Origin: Lachancea dasiensis
Lineage: Eukaryota; Ascomycota; Saccharomycetes; Saccharomycetales; Saccharomycetaceae
Length of the DNA stretch: 64,000 bases
Direction: 5' to 3'
Assembly (NCBI GenBank): GCA_900074725.1
Contig: LT598461.1
Span: forward strand, 124,001 to 188,000
Shown: one piece after another, positions 8,089 through 17,504 of the stretch
Layout: each line of letters starts with the position of its first letter
Numbering within the stretch: position 1 is the stretch's first letter
Notes under the pieces: model-generated
Database searches by the model: none
The model's input: only the letters and a program-made list of their open reading frames with translations
What the model was told of the DNA's origin: nothing
Program-made: the position numbers and the translations under genes

Positions 8089-10344
8089 ATGGCTGTTCGG
8101 GAGTTCAAAAGGGCTTGCAACTACAATGGACAGCAGCACTTGGTGAATATGGTGCAAGACATGGAGAAAGACCTGTTTTTGGTGGATGCATTGGCGCCGC
8201 TTCTGGCGGTGAAGTGTGGTGAAGAGCAGTCGCGAGGCGACTGGCGAAACAGAGTGCTTCAAAAGTTGGGTATACTGGTAGAGAGAGATGAACAGGGCAA
8301 TGAGTGGCTCTCGAGGACCAAGACGAGAGAGCTACTGATGGTTTTAGGTATTCAGGACGCATTCCAAGAATTTTTTGGCCAAGAACAGAATTCGCAGCCG
8401 CACGACACGGATGAGGACGAGGACGGGGACGATGACCAGAATGAACACCATGAAGACGAAGACGGTATCAATCGCGAAACGATGGCCGAGAATGGGGAAG
8501 ATGAACGCCAGGGATTGAAGAGGGAGGATTCGGAGCACTTAGGAAATCACAAACAGCAGCAACAGCATCCGGCCCATGTAGCTGGGAATAGTCTTGCAAG
8601 GATAGACGAAGAGCCTATGGTAGGTGGTCTAGACCAGCAGAAAGACGGCGATGAAGGGAGCGACCAGGGTTTGGAGGCGCCTGCCTTCGGTGCGGAACAG
8701 ATCCCCAAACGTGCGATGCACGATCAGCAATTAGGGTCACCTTTGAAGAAACTCAAACCTGCAGATAACTTTCCTTCCACAGAATACGTGGCTACGCATG
8801 ACTTACACTTGCCCACCCCTCTGACTGTTCAAGCGGCAAAGAAGCCCCGCACTGACTACCAACCTGACGATCGTGTTAAGTTGGAGCATCTGTTGCAACA
8901 TGTCCTGTTTTCCGAGGGTCAGTCAGTTGAATTTGAAACTGCACTTGCTAATATGGGGATGATTTATCCACATAACCAACTGGACCTGGATATTCCCATC
9001 GATGAACACGGCAACACGCCTTTGCATTGGCTTTGTTCCGTAGCCAACGTGAGACTATCAAAGGACTTGATAAGAAACGGCGCCGATAGATTGTTAGGAG
9101 ATAAATCGGGCGAGTCGGCTTTAGTGAAGGCAGTCAAATCTGTCAATAACTATGACTCGGGTACATTTGAAGAGCTGTTAAATTACCTCTACCCTTGTCT
9201 AATACTTCTGGATGACATGGGTAGAACTGTACTGCATCATATTGTAATTACATCAGGTATGCCAGGATGTGCTGCTGCGGCCAAATACTATCTAGACATT
9301 CTCATGGGGTGGATAGTCAAAAACCAAACTCGTAACGCGTCACCTGAGAGTGATATTATATTATCTACTTTGGACCTGAAATGGTTCATAAGTTATATTC
9401 TCAACGCCCGAGATATAAACGGCGACACATGTTTGAATATCGCCTCAAGGTTGGGCAACGTTTCGATAGTCGAAGCTTTGTTGGATTACGGTGCCGACCC
9501 CAGGATTTCGAACAATTCCGGCTTGCGGCCGGTTGACTTTGGCGCAGGCGCTACAAAACTCGATACCTCACAGGCTTCTAATGTGAGAGGCGAAGGACCC
9601 GCGTCCGCTGTGGGCCCTGATCCTTCCGTACTGATAAACAACATTCAATCGCTCATCAATACAATATCACAAGATTACGATATGGAGGTAAGGCAACATA
9701 AAGATCAGCTTTCAAGGTTACATGCAGATCTTAACGCGCAACGAAAAGTTCTGGCAACTTCTAGAGAGAAGCTCGTCCATGCTCGACAACTTCGCGACGA
9801 ACACACCCAACTAACAGAGCAAATATCTAATATTCAGCAGGCGATAGTTGAAGAGGATGCCACCTTCAAAAAAGTTAGTGGCGAACTAGGAATCGACGAT
9901 GAGTCTCTAGAAATGGCTGAGTTTGATGCTGACGAACCATTTCGTATCGACTTTATTTATGACTTTTTGGAAAAGAAGCTACAATCTGATTATAAGGGTG
10001 ATTTAACGGAAATGTTCGAAAAGACTTCAGTAGACAGCCTCATGACACAATTGACTAACGAAAATTCGGGCCATGAGGAGACTATACCACCAGAGGTTCT
10101 TCTTCGAGCCAGAATCAGTGCATATGAAAAGAATGGGCATAACTTGGACGACTCTCTGCGAAGTGTCCAAGAAAAACAAGCACACCTGGAAGGAAGGTTC
10201 AGAAGAGTTCTCTCCCTGTGCTTGAAAGTGGAAGAGGATAAGGTAGATGGAATGCTTGACGGATTACTACAGGCTATTTCCACCGAGGACCCTGATGATT
10301 TTGACACTAGTGAGATGCAAAAATTTTTGAGCAAACATGCGTGA
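8089..10344 (+). CDS. SWI6: Swi6, ankyrin-repeat cofactor of SBF and MBF
   Basis: This 751-residue nuclear protein pairs with Swi4 (SBF) or Mbp1 (MBF) to switch on G1/S genes. Ankyrin repeats are recognisable at DEHGNTPLHWL (about residue 305) and NGDTCLNIASRLGN with ALLDYGADP (about 445-465). A coiled-coil stretch follows (about 520-610). The C-terminus FRRVLSLCLKVEEDKVDGML is the Swi4/Mbp1-binding region. SPLKKLK near residue 216 matches the CDK-regulated nuclear import site around Ser160 of S. cerevisiae Swi6. A long acidic and Q-rich insert occupies about 100-210. The ATG is 8089; the frame is open 23 codons further upstream without a standard start. The probable target TOS4 lies next to it, convergently. 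Confidence 0.97.
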   Translation: MAVREFKRACNYNGQQHLVNMVQDMEKDLFLVDALAPLLAVKCGEEQSRGDWRNRVLQKLGILVERDEQGNEWLSRTKTRELLMVLGIQDAFQEFFGQEQNSQPHDTDEDEDGDDDQNEHHEDEDGINRETMAENGEDERQGLKREDSEHLGNHKQQQQHPAHVAGNSLARIDEEPMVGGLDQQKDGDEGSDQGLEAPAFGAEQIPKRAMHDQQLGSPLKKLKPADNFPSTEYVATHDLHLPTPLTVQAAKKPRTDYQPDDRVKLEHLLQHVLFSEGQSVEFETALANMGMIYPHNQLDLDIPIDEHGNTPLHWLCSVANVRLSKDLIRNGADRLLGDKSGESALVKAVKSVNNYDSGTFEELLNYLYPCLILLDDMGRTVLHHIVITSGMPGCAAAAKYYLDILMGWIVKNQTRNASPESDIILSTLDLKWFISYILNARDINGDTCLNIASRLGNVSIVEALLDYGADPRISNNSGLRPVDFGAGATKLDTSQASNVRGEGPASAVGPDPSVLINNIQSLINTISQDYDMEVRQHKDQLSRLHADLNAQRKVLATSREKLVHARQLRDEHTQLTEQISNIQQAIVEEDATFKKVSGELGIDDESLEMAEFDADEPFRIDFIYDFLEKKLQSDYKGDLTEMFEKTSVDSLMTQLTNENSGHEETIPPEVLLRARISAYEKNGHNLDDSLRSVQEKQAHLEGRFRRVLSLCLKVEEDKVDGMLDGLLQAISTEDPDDFDTSEMQKFLSKHA

Positions 10345-10421
10345 TGTCCTAGATAAGCAAGATTTATAGTAATAGAGAATCTGTAATATTGACTTTCGAA
10401 TGATCTTACTCAGGGGATTTG

Positions 10422-12107
10422 TTACATTGTAGGTTTTTTCCAAAAGTATTGTTTATGCACTCTACGGCAGCTCCTTAGTCCTGACCGTCCACCTTTAAGC
10501 GACGAAACAACTTGTCGTCTGTTATCATCAGTGTCATTTTCCAGGTCGTAATAGTACTCTTCATCCAAAGGTTTGCCTGCTGCGTCTTTACCCTCGCGGT
10601 AAATAACACCTATACATTTTTCAGTTTCCAGAAGCGCGCGTAATTCGAATGGCTTCATGGTAGAAACAGTAGAATTGACCTGTCTGAGCTGGTAAAATGG
10701 CACTTGCTGGATATTAGAGAAGGCCAAATGATTCGCTAGGACATGCTGGAGATCTGCCACATCAAAGCCCTGAGAGACGAGTTTGGAAAGAATCTCATCG
10801 TTGGTTAGTTTTGGCTTTTGTGGTTTGCTCTTGCGCTTGGCGGTCTTCTTGGGAGAGGGTGACGTGTACTTGCGACGACGGGAATTTCCGTCTAACTTTT
10901 TAACGGGGGAACTTGGACGATCGGGGAGGTTTTGAGCTGAGTCTTGTAATTGTTTCCGGGGAGTCATGGGCAATTCCGTGTTCTTCTTACTGTGGATTTT
11001 TTGAATATCCTGACCCGTCTGTGCACTGTCACCCTTAATTGTAGTGGTATCTGCCGACTTCTCAATTTTGTTCTGTATTTGAGGAAGCAAGGGAGCTTTT
11101 TGCCCTTTCACACTCAGCTGCTTTTCGCATCCGTTGGGGTCCTCAAGAGTACCGCTTTTGGTTTCTTCAAAAATGAGCTTCGCCAGCGGAGGGAGACTTC
11201 TTTCATGATCTAAGTGGTGTTTCTGAAGCTTTGAGGACGGGGTGCCTTGAGATGGCACCTGTGCTGCATCCTTGACCGGTGTATGCATTTCATGGCTAAA
11301 GTCATCGCTTGTAATTCCGAGTGGCTGTAACTCGTCTTCAGTTTCTGTCTCATTTTGGACATCGTGGAAACGTGTTGATGAGTGGTCTCTGACTCTTAGC
11401 TCACATTCGATCTGCCGGAAATCCAGGATGGTGTGCTCGACAAAAGGCATATAAACGGTCTCGCCTTGCAAAATCACAAACGAAGTGAGGCCCGTTTCCA
11501 ATACCAGCTCTTTGCTTGCCACTTGGCAATTTTTCAAACCGGTCTCCGCCATATCAGCTAGCTTAAAGGTGTTTTCCGGTTTTAGGCACACGAATAATTT
11601 CACGTCTAGTTTCACTGGAAAGGCCACCACCAGACCGTTTGTCCCTTTACATTCCACCTTGACTTGCTTGGTTTCCGGCATGTACGTCACAAACGCATGG
11701 AGCCTGGAGATGTTCTTGTGGCGTGGCAAAATAACGTCGCACAGTGTGTTTTTACGTCCAATTGAAACCCGGGTTTCGAAATGTGCATCCAGAGAAACCT
11801 CCAGTGGTTGAGACTTGAAAGCTCCTTTACTAGACTCAATTTCAAGCCGCAGTTCCTCTTCCAGCTCGCATTCTGACGGGGTTTGGAAACTCGTATCACA
11901 CGCGGGCCTTGCTTTCACAGGTGATGATTTGCCCAGTGTCGACGAGGGATTGGGTGTTGGGTAGTCCACCACATTTGAAGCGCCTGTTTTCTTCTTGAAG
12001 AAATCTAGTGTAGAACCCAGGTGTTTCCCATCTGGCTGGTAGAACGGATCTTCGCCGCGGGACTCGCTTGCGGCGATCGGTGACGAGGGCGGGAATTGGG
12101 CTGACAT
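10422..12107 (-). CDS. TOS4: FHA-domain transcription-associated protein, Tos4/Plm2 type
   Basis: A 561-residue protein with one FHA domain at about 112-190: GRK at 118, S134 and H137 in the NISRLH motif, and NG at 157-158. These are the residues that contact phosphothreonine. A long S/T/K-rich region and a basic patch near RKYTSPSPKKTAKRKSKPQK follow. In S. cerevisiae the duplicates Tos4 and Plm2 are G1/S-induced, bind gene promoters and interact with histone deacetylases through FHA. Synteny fits both copies (TOS4 beside SWI6; PLM2 beside SAM2/RPL37B), so this is the unduplicated form. MCB and SCB elements lie upstream of its start. Confidence 0.92.
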   Translation of the reverse strand: MSAQFPPSSPIAASESRGEDPFYQPDGKHLGSTLDFFKKKTGASNVVDYPTPNPSSTLGKSSPVKARPACDTSFQTPSECELEEELRLEIESSKGAFKSQPLEVSLDAHFETRVSIGRKNTLCDVILPRHKNISRLHAFVTYMPETKQVKVECKGTNGLVVAFPVKLDVKLFVCLKPENTFKLADMAETGLKNCQVASKELVLETGLTSFVILQGETVYMPFVEHTILDFRQIECELRVRDHSSTRFHDVQNETETEDELQPLGITSDDFSHEMHTPVKDAAQVPSQGTPSSKLQKHHLDHERSLPPLAKLIFEETKSGTLEDPNGCEKQLSVKGQKAPLLPQIQNKIEKSADTTTIKGDSAQTGQDIQKIHSKKNTELPMTPRKQLQDSAQNLPDRPSSPVKKLDGNSRRRKYTSPSPKKTAKRKSKPQKPKLTNDEILSKLVSQGFDVADLQHVLANHLAFSNIQQVPFYQLRQVNSTVSTMKPFELRALLETEKCIGVIYREGKDAAGKPLDEEYYYDLENDTDDNRRQVVSSLKGGRSGLRSCRRVHKQYFWKKPTM

Positions 12108-12411
12108 AGTTCACTGTCTTGGATCGAATTTCAATTGGTGTGTGTATGAAGGCTGAAACCAATTTGTTGTAGTTCAACTTACCGAGAATTGCGCCTTGAC
12201 CGGCACTTTCCCACTATTCGTGAGTCTGGTGGAAACGCGTAAACGCGAAAACATATGGGCCTCTTTAATTATTTTACGCGTCGCGTCTGTCATTAACAAT
12301 ATTGTAATAATGTTTATAGTATATGTATATTTATAATATTATCTACCATCAGCATGGAAGACCAGCTTGAAACCAATCCGATTCTCTTTTGGAGAACGAA
12401 CAATGGTGATT
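12108..12411. other. Intergenic: TOS4 promoter and SOA1-like 3' region
   Basis: This gap holds the MCB/SCB cluster (see next entry) close to TOS4 and an A/T-rich tract near 12290-12345 beyond it. The tract probably serves as the 3' region of the permease transcribed toward it on the same strand. No gene is seen. Confidence 0.45.
12235..12281 (-). promoter_or_regulatory. MCB/SCB cluster upstream of TOS4
   Basis: ACGCGT (MCB) occurs at 12235-12240 and 12276-12281, and CGCGAAA (SCB) at 12244-12250, some 130-175 bases upstream of the TOS4 ATG. These are the established binding elements of MBF (Mbp1-Swi6) and SBF (Swi4-Swi6). Such a density strongly suggests G1/S-periodic expression of TOS4, as in S. 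cerevisiae. Confidence 0.85.
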
Positions 12412-14094
12412 TCAGTGGGCAAATCTGAAGTCCAATCTTTTGTTACCTTCTTGTGTTGGTTTTAGTAGGTAGATTCTCTTTTCCTCGTCAGTAAAGGCGT
12501 CCCATGCGCGCGCCTTTTGTCTGTTGCGGAAGATGTAGTAGCCCTTTGTGAATAAAAGAAGAGGGATTAAGGCCAGCGAAATCCAGAAGAGCTGTTCGTT
12601 ACCGCGATGGTACAAGGGTTTGTCGTCGGCCCGGTAGATCTGGTTGGCAGCTATGCTGCCCAGTTGCACGAACATATTGTATATAGCAGAAGAAACACTG
12701 CGAGTCTTAATGGAGCTGGAGTTCCTGGAGGCCCAAGACACACAGATGGCGTGAATATAAGGCTGCCCCAAGAACAGCGTGGTGATCACATAAGTGGGCC
12801 ATGCTTGGATCATGGACCCAGACCACCACCTGATAAAGCCTAACAAGAAGGTGGAGTAAACGGGAGCCATCAGGGCGACCAGCGATCTCTCTTGTATCCT
12901 CTCGCTGAACCAAGTGATGGCCAACAGTAAGATGATGTGCAGCACGTTATAAGGAATGGACAGCAGCTGGACGTTGAAAGTGGAAAACCCGAGCTGCTTC
13001 AGATTCAAAGTCAGGTACGGAGTTAGCGTGCCCACAGGGATGTAGGCCAAGATGCCAATGGCGTATATTGGCCACAGGTCGTAGTCGGAGATTGCAGTCC
13101 ACAGCTTTGACAGCGTCAGAGCCTGGCGATTGTTCATGTCACCCTTGGAGGGGTCGTCTCTCAGAACGCGGTTGACCACAATCCTCTCCTCGCGCTCCGA
13201 AAACCAGCCTTTGGGGTGCAGCCAGTTTCTGGTCTGGACTGCAGAAGGAACCATCATGTAAAATGCCGAAAGCCCTATGAGAAACGTAATGGCACCCTCG
13301 ATGAGCAAAAGCCATTGCCATCCCGTAAGGCCGCCTACCCCGCGCATTCTCAGGATCACAAATGCCAGTAACGCTGTCACAATCTGCACCAGCGACAGGG
13401 TAGTCCAAAACCATGACAGGCGGATCGTCAGTTCCCGCGATGTATAGAAATAGCTCAGCCACAGCACCAAATCCGCGATAAATCCTCCTTCCAACAGACC
13501 CAGGAAAGCACGGGAGGCGAAAAACCCGCCTTTGTTGGTGATGGCCGATTGAGCCATAGACACAATACTCCATGCTACCATTTGGATGGGAATGAAAATG
13601 TCGGGTCCGATCCTCTTGGATAGCAGCTGCGATGGTACTTCTGCGACTGTGAATGCCGCGTAGAAAATCTGCATACCTGTATTGTAGTCGTTGGTACTCA
13701 TGTTCAAGTCTTCTAACATATTGTCCGCTACGGCTTGCTGGACATTTCCGCGGTCAATCTGCAATGCTGCAAACATGAAGCACGCAGGTATGGCTACACG
13801 CCAGTCAATTTTACGCAGTAACCGGGCCTCCTCGCGCCGAGACCACTTCAGGTCCGGGTCAAAACTACCACGGCACTCGTATTCGCAGTGCTCGTACATT
13901 TCCCGGTAGTGCTTTTCTACCTGTGGGTCCAAAAACGGGTTTTGGCTCGACGCCAAGCTCTCCCAGTCCGAGCTCACAGACGACTGCTCGTAAAGTGTCT
14001 GGTCTTTCTTGTCAATTTCATTCTCGGTCACACGATCATTCTGCGGATCCTCGAAGGTGCTATATGTCGCGTTAAGGGCTGTTTCTCCACTCAT
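12412..14094 (-). CDS. SOA1: MFS anion:cation symporter of the Dal5 family, Soa1-like sulfonate/sulfur-compound permease
   Basis: A 560-residue transporter with a long acidic N-terminus and about 12 helices. It shows the Dal5-family pattern: WRVAIPACFMFAALQIDRGNVQQA in helix 1, AAFTVAEVPSQLLSKRIGPD after helix 2, and RAFLGLLEGGFIADLVLWL in helix 4-5. Among S. cerevisiae members it resembles YIL166C (Soa1, a low-affinity transporter of sulfonates and other sulfur anions) more than allantoate permease Dal5, judged from memory. Head-to-head placement with a sulfonate dioxygenase supports sulfonate uptake. The gene, with the next two, is absent from this position in S. cerevisiae. Other substrates of the family (allantoate, nicotinate, vitamins) cannot be excluded. 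Confidence 0.8.
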   Translation of the reverse strand: MSGETALNATYSTFEDPQNDRVTENEIDKKDQTLYEQSSVSSDWESLASSQNPFLDPQVEKHYREMYEHCEYECRGSFDPDLKWSRREEARLLRKIDWRVAIPACFMFAALQIDRGNVQQAVADNMLEDLNMSTNDYNTGMQIFYAAFTVAEVPSQLLSKRIGPDIFIPIQMVAWSIVSMAQSAITNKGGFFASRAFLGLLEGGFIADLVLWLSYFYTSRELTIRLSWFWTTLSLVQIVTALLAFVILRMRGVGGLTGWQWLLLIEGAITFLIGLSAFYMMVPSAVQTRNWLHPKGWFSEREERIVVNRVLRDDPSKGDMNNRQALTLSKLWTAISDYDLWPIYAIGILAYIPVGTLTPYLTLNLKQLGFSTFNVQLLSIPYNVLHIILLLAITWFSERIQERSLVALMAPVYSTFLLGFIRWWSGSMIQAWPTYVITTLFLGQPYIHAICVSWASRNSSSIKTRSVSSAIYNMFVQLGSIAANQIYRADDKPLYHRGNEQLFWISLALIPLLLFTKGYYIFRNRQKARAWDAFTDEEKRIYLLKPTQEGNKRLDFRFAH

Positions 14095-14784
14095 TAGTAT
14101 CGTTGGCTAGGCAGATTCTAAAACTCCTGTGTAATACTGCTGCTCACCGCTGTATTAAAATAAAAAAGCCAACTAGGGTAGCATGTATTCTCGTCGAATA
14201 AGAAGCTCCCTTAATATACCACATCTAGAAGCATTTTTTGTGTGGCGGGCTGAAGTGCTCCATGTCTTGGCTCTGTGGTCGAAGTCTCTTGGCGATGAGT
14301 GCGTCGCTGACATGATGACTTGTCACTTTGTCCTTTGTCGACGTCTCACATGTCGTAAAGACATTATGTCCCAGCGAGTCAAAAGGCTGATCAGCATGTC
14401 ACACACGGGCGAAACTGTGTTTAGATTTGTCAGGGAAGAGATAACGATCGTTGATGGGTGTGTTCTTGGCGATTGCCGGAATGTTGGTAGGTATGAGATT
14501 GGGTGAAATGTCCCAGGGCCATCACAACGAGACACTATGGGGATTCACAGCTTAGAGCCACAAGACAGCGCCATACAGTGAGACAACCATTAGTAAAATA
14601 GTGTGGCTAGTACAGTGGAATAAGGGAGTAGTGGAGTGTATCATCATCATAGTTACCCACTTCCAAGCTGGCAGAGATTCGATGTATAAAAGACGGCCGG
14701 GAAGGTGACAAAGCAGGATCACTTTCCTAGGCATGAACACTAGTGATACTTGATCATCGTCCCTATAAACAGTATCAATCAAAC
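14095..14784. promoter_or_regulatory. Shared divergent promoter of SOA1-like and JLP1-like genes
   Basis: In this 690-base divergent region, TGTGGC cores of the Met31/Met32 type occur at 14241-14246 (as TGTGGCG) and 14602-14607, and in reverse at 14557-14562. A weaker CTGTGG lies at 14273-14278. GAGTCA at about 14375 resembles a Gcn4 half-site. No CACGTG was seen. The 11-mer GTGTGGCGGGC at 14240-14250 recurs in the SAM synthetase promoter at 4901-4911. Sulfur-starvation control of both genes is an inference from these sites. Confidence 0.5.
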
Positions 14785-15954
14785 ATGCCACACGCTACAA
14801 TTGCAGAACAAGCTAACCAAGTTTACGGAAACTTCGACACACACTTCTACCATGGTCAGGATGAAGTTGGGAAAGACGGCGTTCTCAGAATCAACGGCAA
14901 GTTCCGCGCCGAGTCGAAAAACCCGGATTTTTTGCCGGAATGGGACCCAAGGCAGAGATTCGAGCCATTGACCTTCCACGAGTACAAGGATCCCGCATTC
15001 CGTGCTAACCCCGAGTTGCCTAACCTGTTCCCCAAGTCTGCCGCCAATGAGACTGTGGTCAGGAAAATCACGCCCAAGTTGGGCAGTGAAATCACTGGTG
15101 TCCAGCTGAGCCAGCTTTCTGATGCAGGAAAGGACGAGCTGGCTTTGCTCGTTGCCCAGCGCGGTGTTGTTGTGTTCCGTGAACAGGATTTCGCTCAATA
15201 CGGCCCTAAGTTTGCTACGGAATACGGGAGACACTTTGGTAAGCTACACGTTCACCAAACTTCCGGTGCTCCCAAGGGCCACGATGAGCTCCATATCACT
15301 TTCCGCAGGCCGGATCGCAAAGAATTCAATCGTGTGTTTAACGACAACACCTCGTCCGTGGGCTTCCACACAGATGTCTCGTACGAGTTGCAGCCACCCT
15401 CTTACACCTTTTTCTCAGTGCTGGATGGTCCCGACGGCGGTGGTGACACTCTGTTTAGCGACTCTCTCACTGCTTTCGAAAGACTGTCGCCAGCTTTTCA
15501 AGAATTTTTGAGTACCCTTCACGTTGTGCACAGCTCCAAAGAGCAAGCCGAGAACTCCAGAGTTCAAGGTGGTATTCAAAGGCGAGCTCCCGTCACTCAC
15601 ATCCATCCTTTGGTTAGATACCACCCAGTGTTAAAGAAGAAGACGTTGTTCGTCAACAGTTCCTTCTCTCGTCGTATCGTGGAGCTAAAGAAGCCAGAGT
15701 CCGACCATTTGTTACAATTCCTGTACAATCTAGTTAACAACACCCACGACTTGCAATTGAGAGCCAAATGGGAACCTGGCACTGTGACCATCTGGGATAA
15801 CCGTCGCGTGCACCATTCCGCCCTGATTGACTGGGAGCAGCCAATTTTGAGACACGCTTTCCGCATTACACCCCAGGGCGAAAGGCCCATCGAGGATCCA
15901 AAGTTCTACAACGACCCTAACTACTATCCATCCAGCCTGACTCTTGACCAGTAG
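14785..15954 (+). CDS. JLP1: Fe(II)/2-oxoglutarate-dependent sulfonate dioxygenase (TauD family)
   Basis: This 389-residue enzyme would oxidise a sulfonate such as taurine or isethionate, releasing sulfite for assimilation plus an aldehyde, with 2-oxoglutarate decarboxylated to succinate. The iron triad is visible: H195 and D197 in GFHTDVSYE, and H344 in WDNRRVHHSA. R360 in AFRITPQG is placed to bind 2-oxoglutarate. Sequence and length agree with S. cerevisiae Jlp1/YLL057C (412). The ATG at 14785 is the first standard start; the frame is open 14 codons further without ATG. It is divergent from the SOA1-like permease, giving an uptake-plus-desulfonation unit. Confidence 0.93.
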   Translation: MPHATIAEQANQVYGNFDTHFYHGQDEVGKDGVLRINGKFRAESKNPDFLPEWDPRQRFEPLTFHEYKDPAFRANPELPNLFPKSAANETVVRKITPKLGSEITGVQLSQLSDAGKDELALLVAQRGVVVFREQDFAQYGPKFATEYGRHFGKLHVHQTSGAPKGHDELHITFRRPDRKEFNRVFNDNTSSVGFHTDVSYELQPPSYTFFSVLDGPDGGGDTLFSDSLTAFERLSPAFQEFLSTLHVVHSSKEQAENSRVQGGIQRRAPVTHIHPLVRYHPVLKKKTLFVNSSFSRRIVELKKPESDHLLQFLYNLVNNTHDLQLRAKWEPGTVTIWDNRRVHHSALIDWEQPILRHAFRITPQGERPIEDPKFYNDPNYYPSSLTLDQ

Positions 15955-16477
15955 ATAAATTACAAAAGTTAACCAGAATTGTATCCAGGGTATGCGCAAG
16001 ATATCTTGATGAATAAAATATTGTTAATAGAAGCCATAAGCCTCTAGATGAACAAAACCGTGCTTTTATGAGCTATGTATGGAGAATTAACTAAAAATAT
16101 AACGAATGAATCATTGACATCTGAGATTTATCAAGCCCATAGATGTCGGTCGCATTGAATTTTGCATGTAAGAGGCGCTTACCTCGGAGCGATTGGGTGC
16201 AAGAATGAAGCCCGTTCACAGTCCTGACGCCTCATTCGAAAACGGTGATGAAGTCAATGTGTAAGTGAGTCGCTGTGTGTCGAAGTCAAAGATCCAATGT
16301 GCTGAAGTCATTATCACTAATGACTCAAAGTGTCGCTGAAAGCCATAGTTTGGATGTCATGAAATTAAGGAACAGGGCAAACGGGACATAAAAGAAGGGA
16401 GCTTGTTGGATTCTAACTCATGCCAATCATTCAATGGAGCCTCACAAGATAGGCCTACATTCTCAAATATACCGGCT
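15955..16477. other. Intergenic between JLP1-like and aldo-keto reductase genes
   Basis: This 523-base stretch lies between two genes on the same strand. It contains TGACTC at about 16320-16325, a Gcn4-type half-site, and A/T-rich sequence just after the JLP1-like stop. No reading frame or RNA gene is supported. Confidence 0.4.
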
Positions 16478-17389
16478 ATGACCAAAACTATCGACATCAA
16501 TCAAGAAACTCGCTACAAGCTAAACAATGGGCTTCAAATTCCGGTTATAGGATTCGGGGTGTACGACATCCCAATCGAGGAGACCGAAGACCTGGTTTAC
16601 CAGGCTCTGAAAGACGGCTATAGACACATAGACTCCGCGGTAGGATACGGGAACCAAGCGCATGCCGCGCGGGGCATTCGTAGGTTTCTAGACGACACAG
16701 GCGTTGGTAGAAGCAGCATCTGGTTTACTACGAAGTTGACCAATGCGCAGCAGGGCCTCCAGGAGGCACAAAAAGCTCTAGAAGGGATTGCTGCAGATGT
16801 CAAGGAGGCAATTGGATACGTGGATTTAGTGTTGCTCCACTCTCCCAAGACCGACTCTCAAAGACGGTTGGACTCCTGGAAAGTGCTAGAGACGGCCGTG
16901 TTGGACCCTGCTTCGAGCGCGATACCAGTGAAAAGTATCGGTGTGTCGAACTTTGGTATCCCGCACCTGCAGCAGCTTCTGGCCGTAGCGCGTGTTAGAC
17001 CGGTGCTAAATCAGCTGGAATTGCATCCGTGGCTACCTCACGTCGAGCTGCGTGATTTTTTGCAAAAGGAAAACATCGTCGCGGAAGCGTATTCTCCTTT
17101 GACGCAAGGTGTCAAACTGCAAGATCCCGAGCTCTTGGCGCTCGAAGCGGAATCTGGCATTCCGAAGGGGAAGCTCTTGTTGAGCTGGTCGTTTTTGCAA
17201 GGATTTGTGGTGCTAGTAAAAAGCAGCAAGCCCGAGAGAATCTTGACCAATCTACAAGTCCTTCCTAAGAAAGGGGACAGCTGGAAAGTCGAGCTTGACG
17301 ACGGGATTTGGCACGCACTCGATAAACCAGACTCGCACGATGTTGTGACGTGGGGTAATCAAGATCCTACGCTCTATCCGCTAGACTAG
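16478..17389 (+). CDS. Aldo-keto reductase (YJR096W-like)
   Basis: A 303-residue NADPH-dependent aldo-keto reductase. The catalytic tetrad is intact: D52 and Y57 in HIDSAVGYGN, K86 in FTTKLT and H121 in LLHSP. KSIGVSNFG and the C-terminal NADP-binding part (LVKSSKPERI) follow. GLQIPVIGFGVYDIP and RHIDSAVGYGN are closest, from memory, to S. cerevisiae YJR096W, a reductase of xylose, arabinose and other aldehydes. The first ATG is 16478; the frame is open upstream without a standard start. Placement after the dioxygenase suggests, but does not show, a role in reducing the aldehyde released from sulfonates. Confidence 0.85.
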   Translation: MTKTIDINQETRYKLNNGLQIPVIGFGVYDIPIEETEDLVYQALKDGYRHIDSAVGYGNQAHAARGIRRFLDDTGVGRSSIWFTTKLTNAQQGLQEAQKALEGIAADVKEAIGYVDLVLLHSPKTDSQRRLDSWKVLETAVLDPASSAIPVKSIGVSNFGIPHLQQLLAVARVRPVLNQLELHPWLPHVELRDFLQKENIVAEAYSPLTQGVKLQDPELLALEAESGIPKGKLLLSWSFLQGFVVLVKSSKPERILTNLQVLPKKGDSWKVELDDGIWHALDKPDSHDVVTWGNQDPTLYPLD

Positions 17390-17504
17390 GGATGTAGAAA
17401 CATGGGAGCATTTCCCTATTTAAGATATATACCAAAGTGCGATTTTGTTAGAATAACCGGCGAGGTAGCGGGCGCTTCGCTTCGCTTCGGCACAAAGTTA
17501 CCGC

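Noticed and set aside
12412-17389. Recent horizontal transfer of the three-gene sulfonate block
   Set aside because: All three proteins have close budding-yeast relatives, and codon use looks like the neighbours; a rearrangement within yeasts is simpler.
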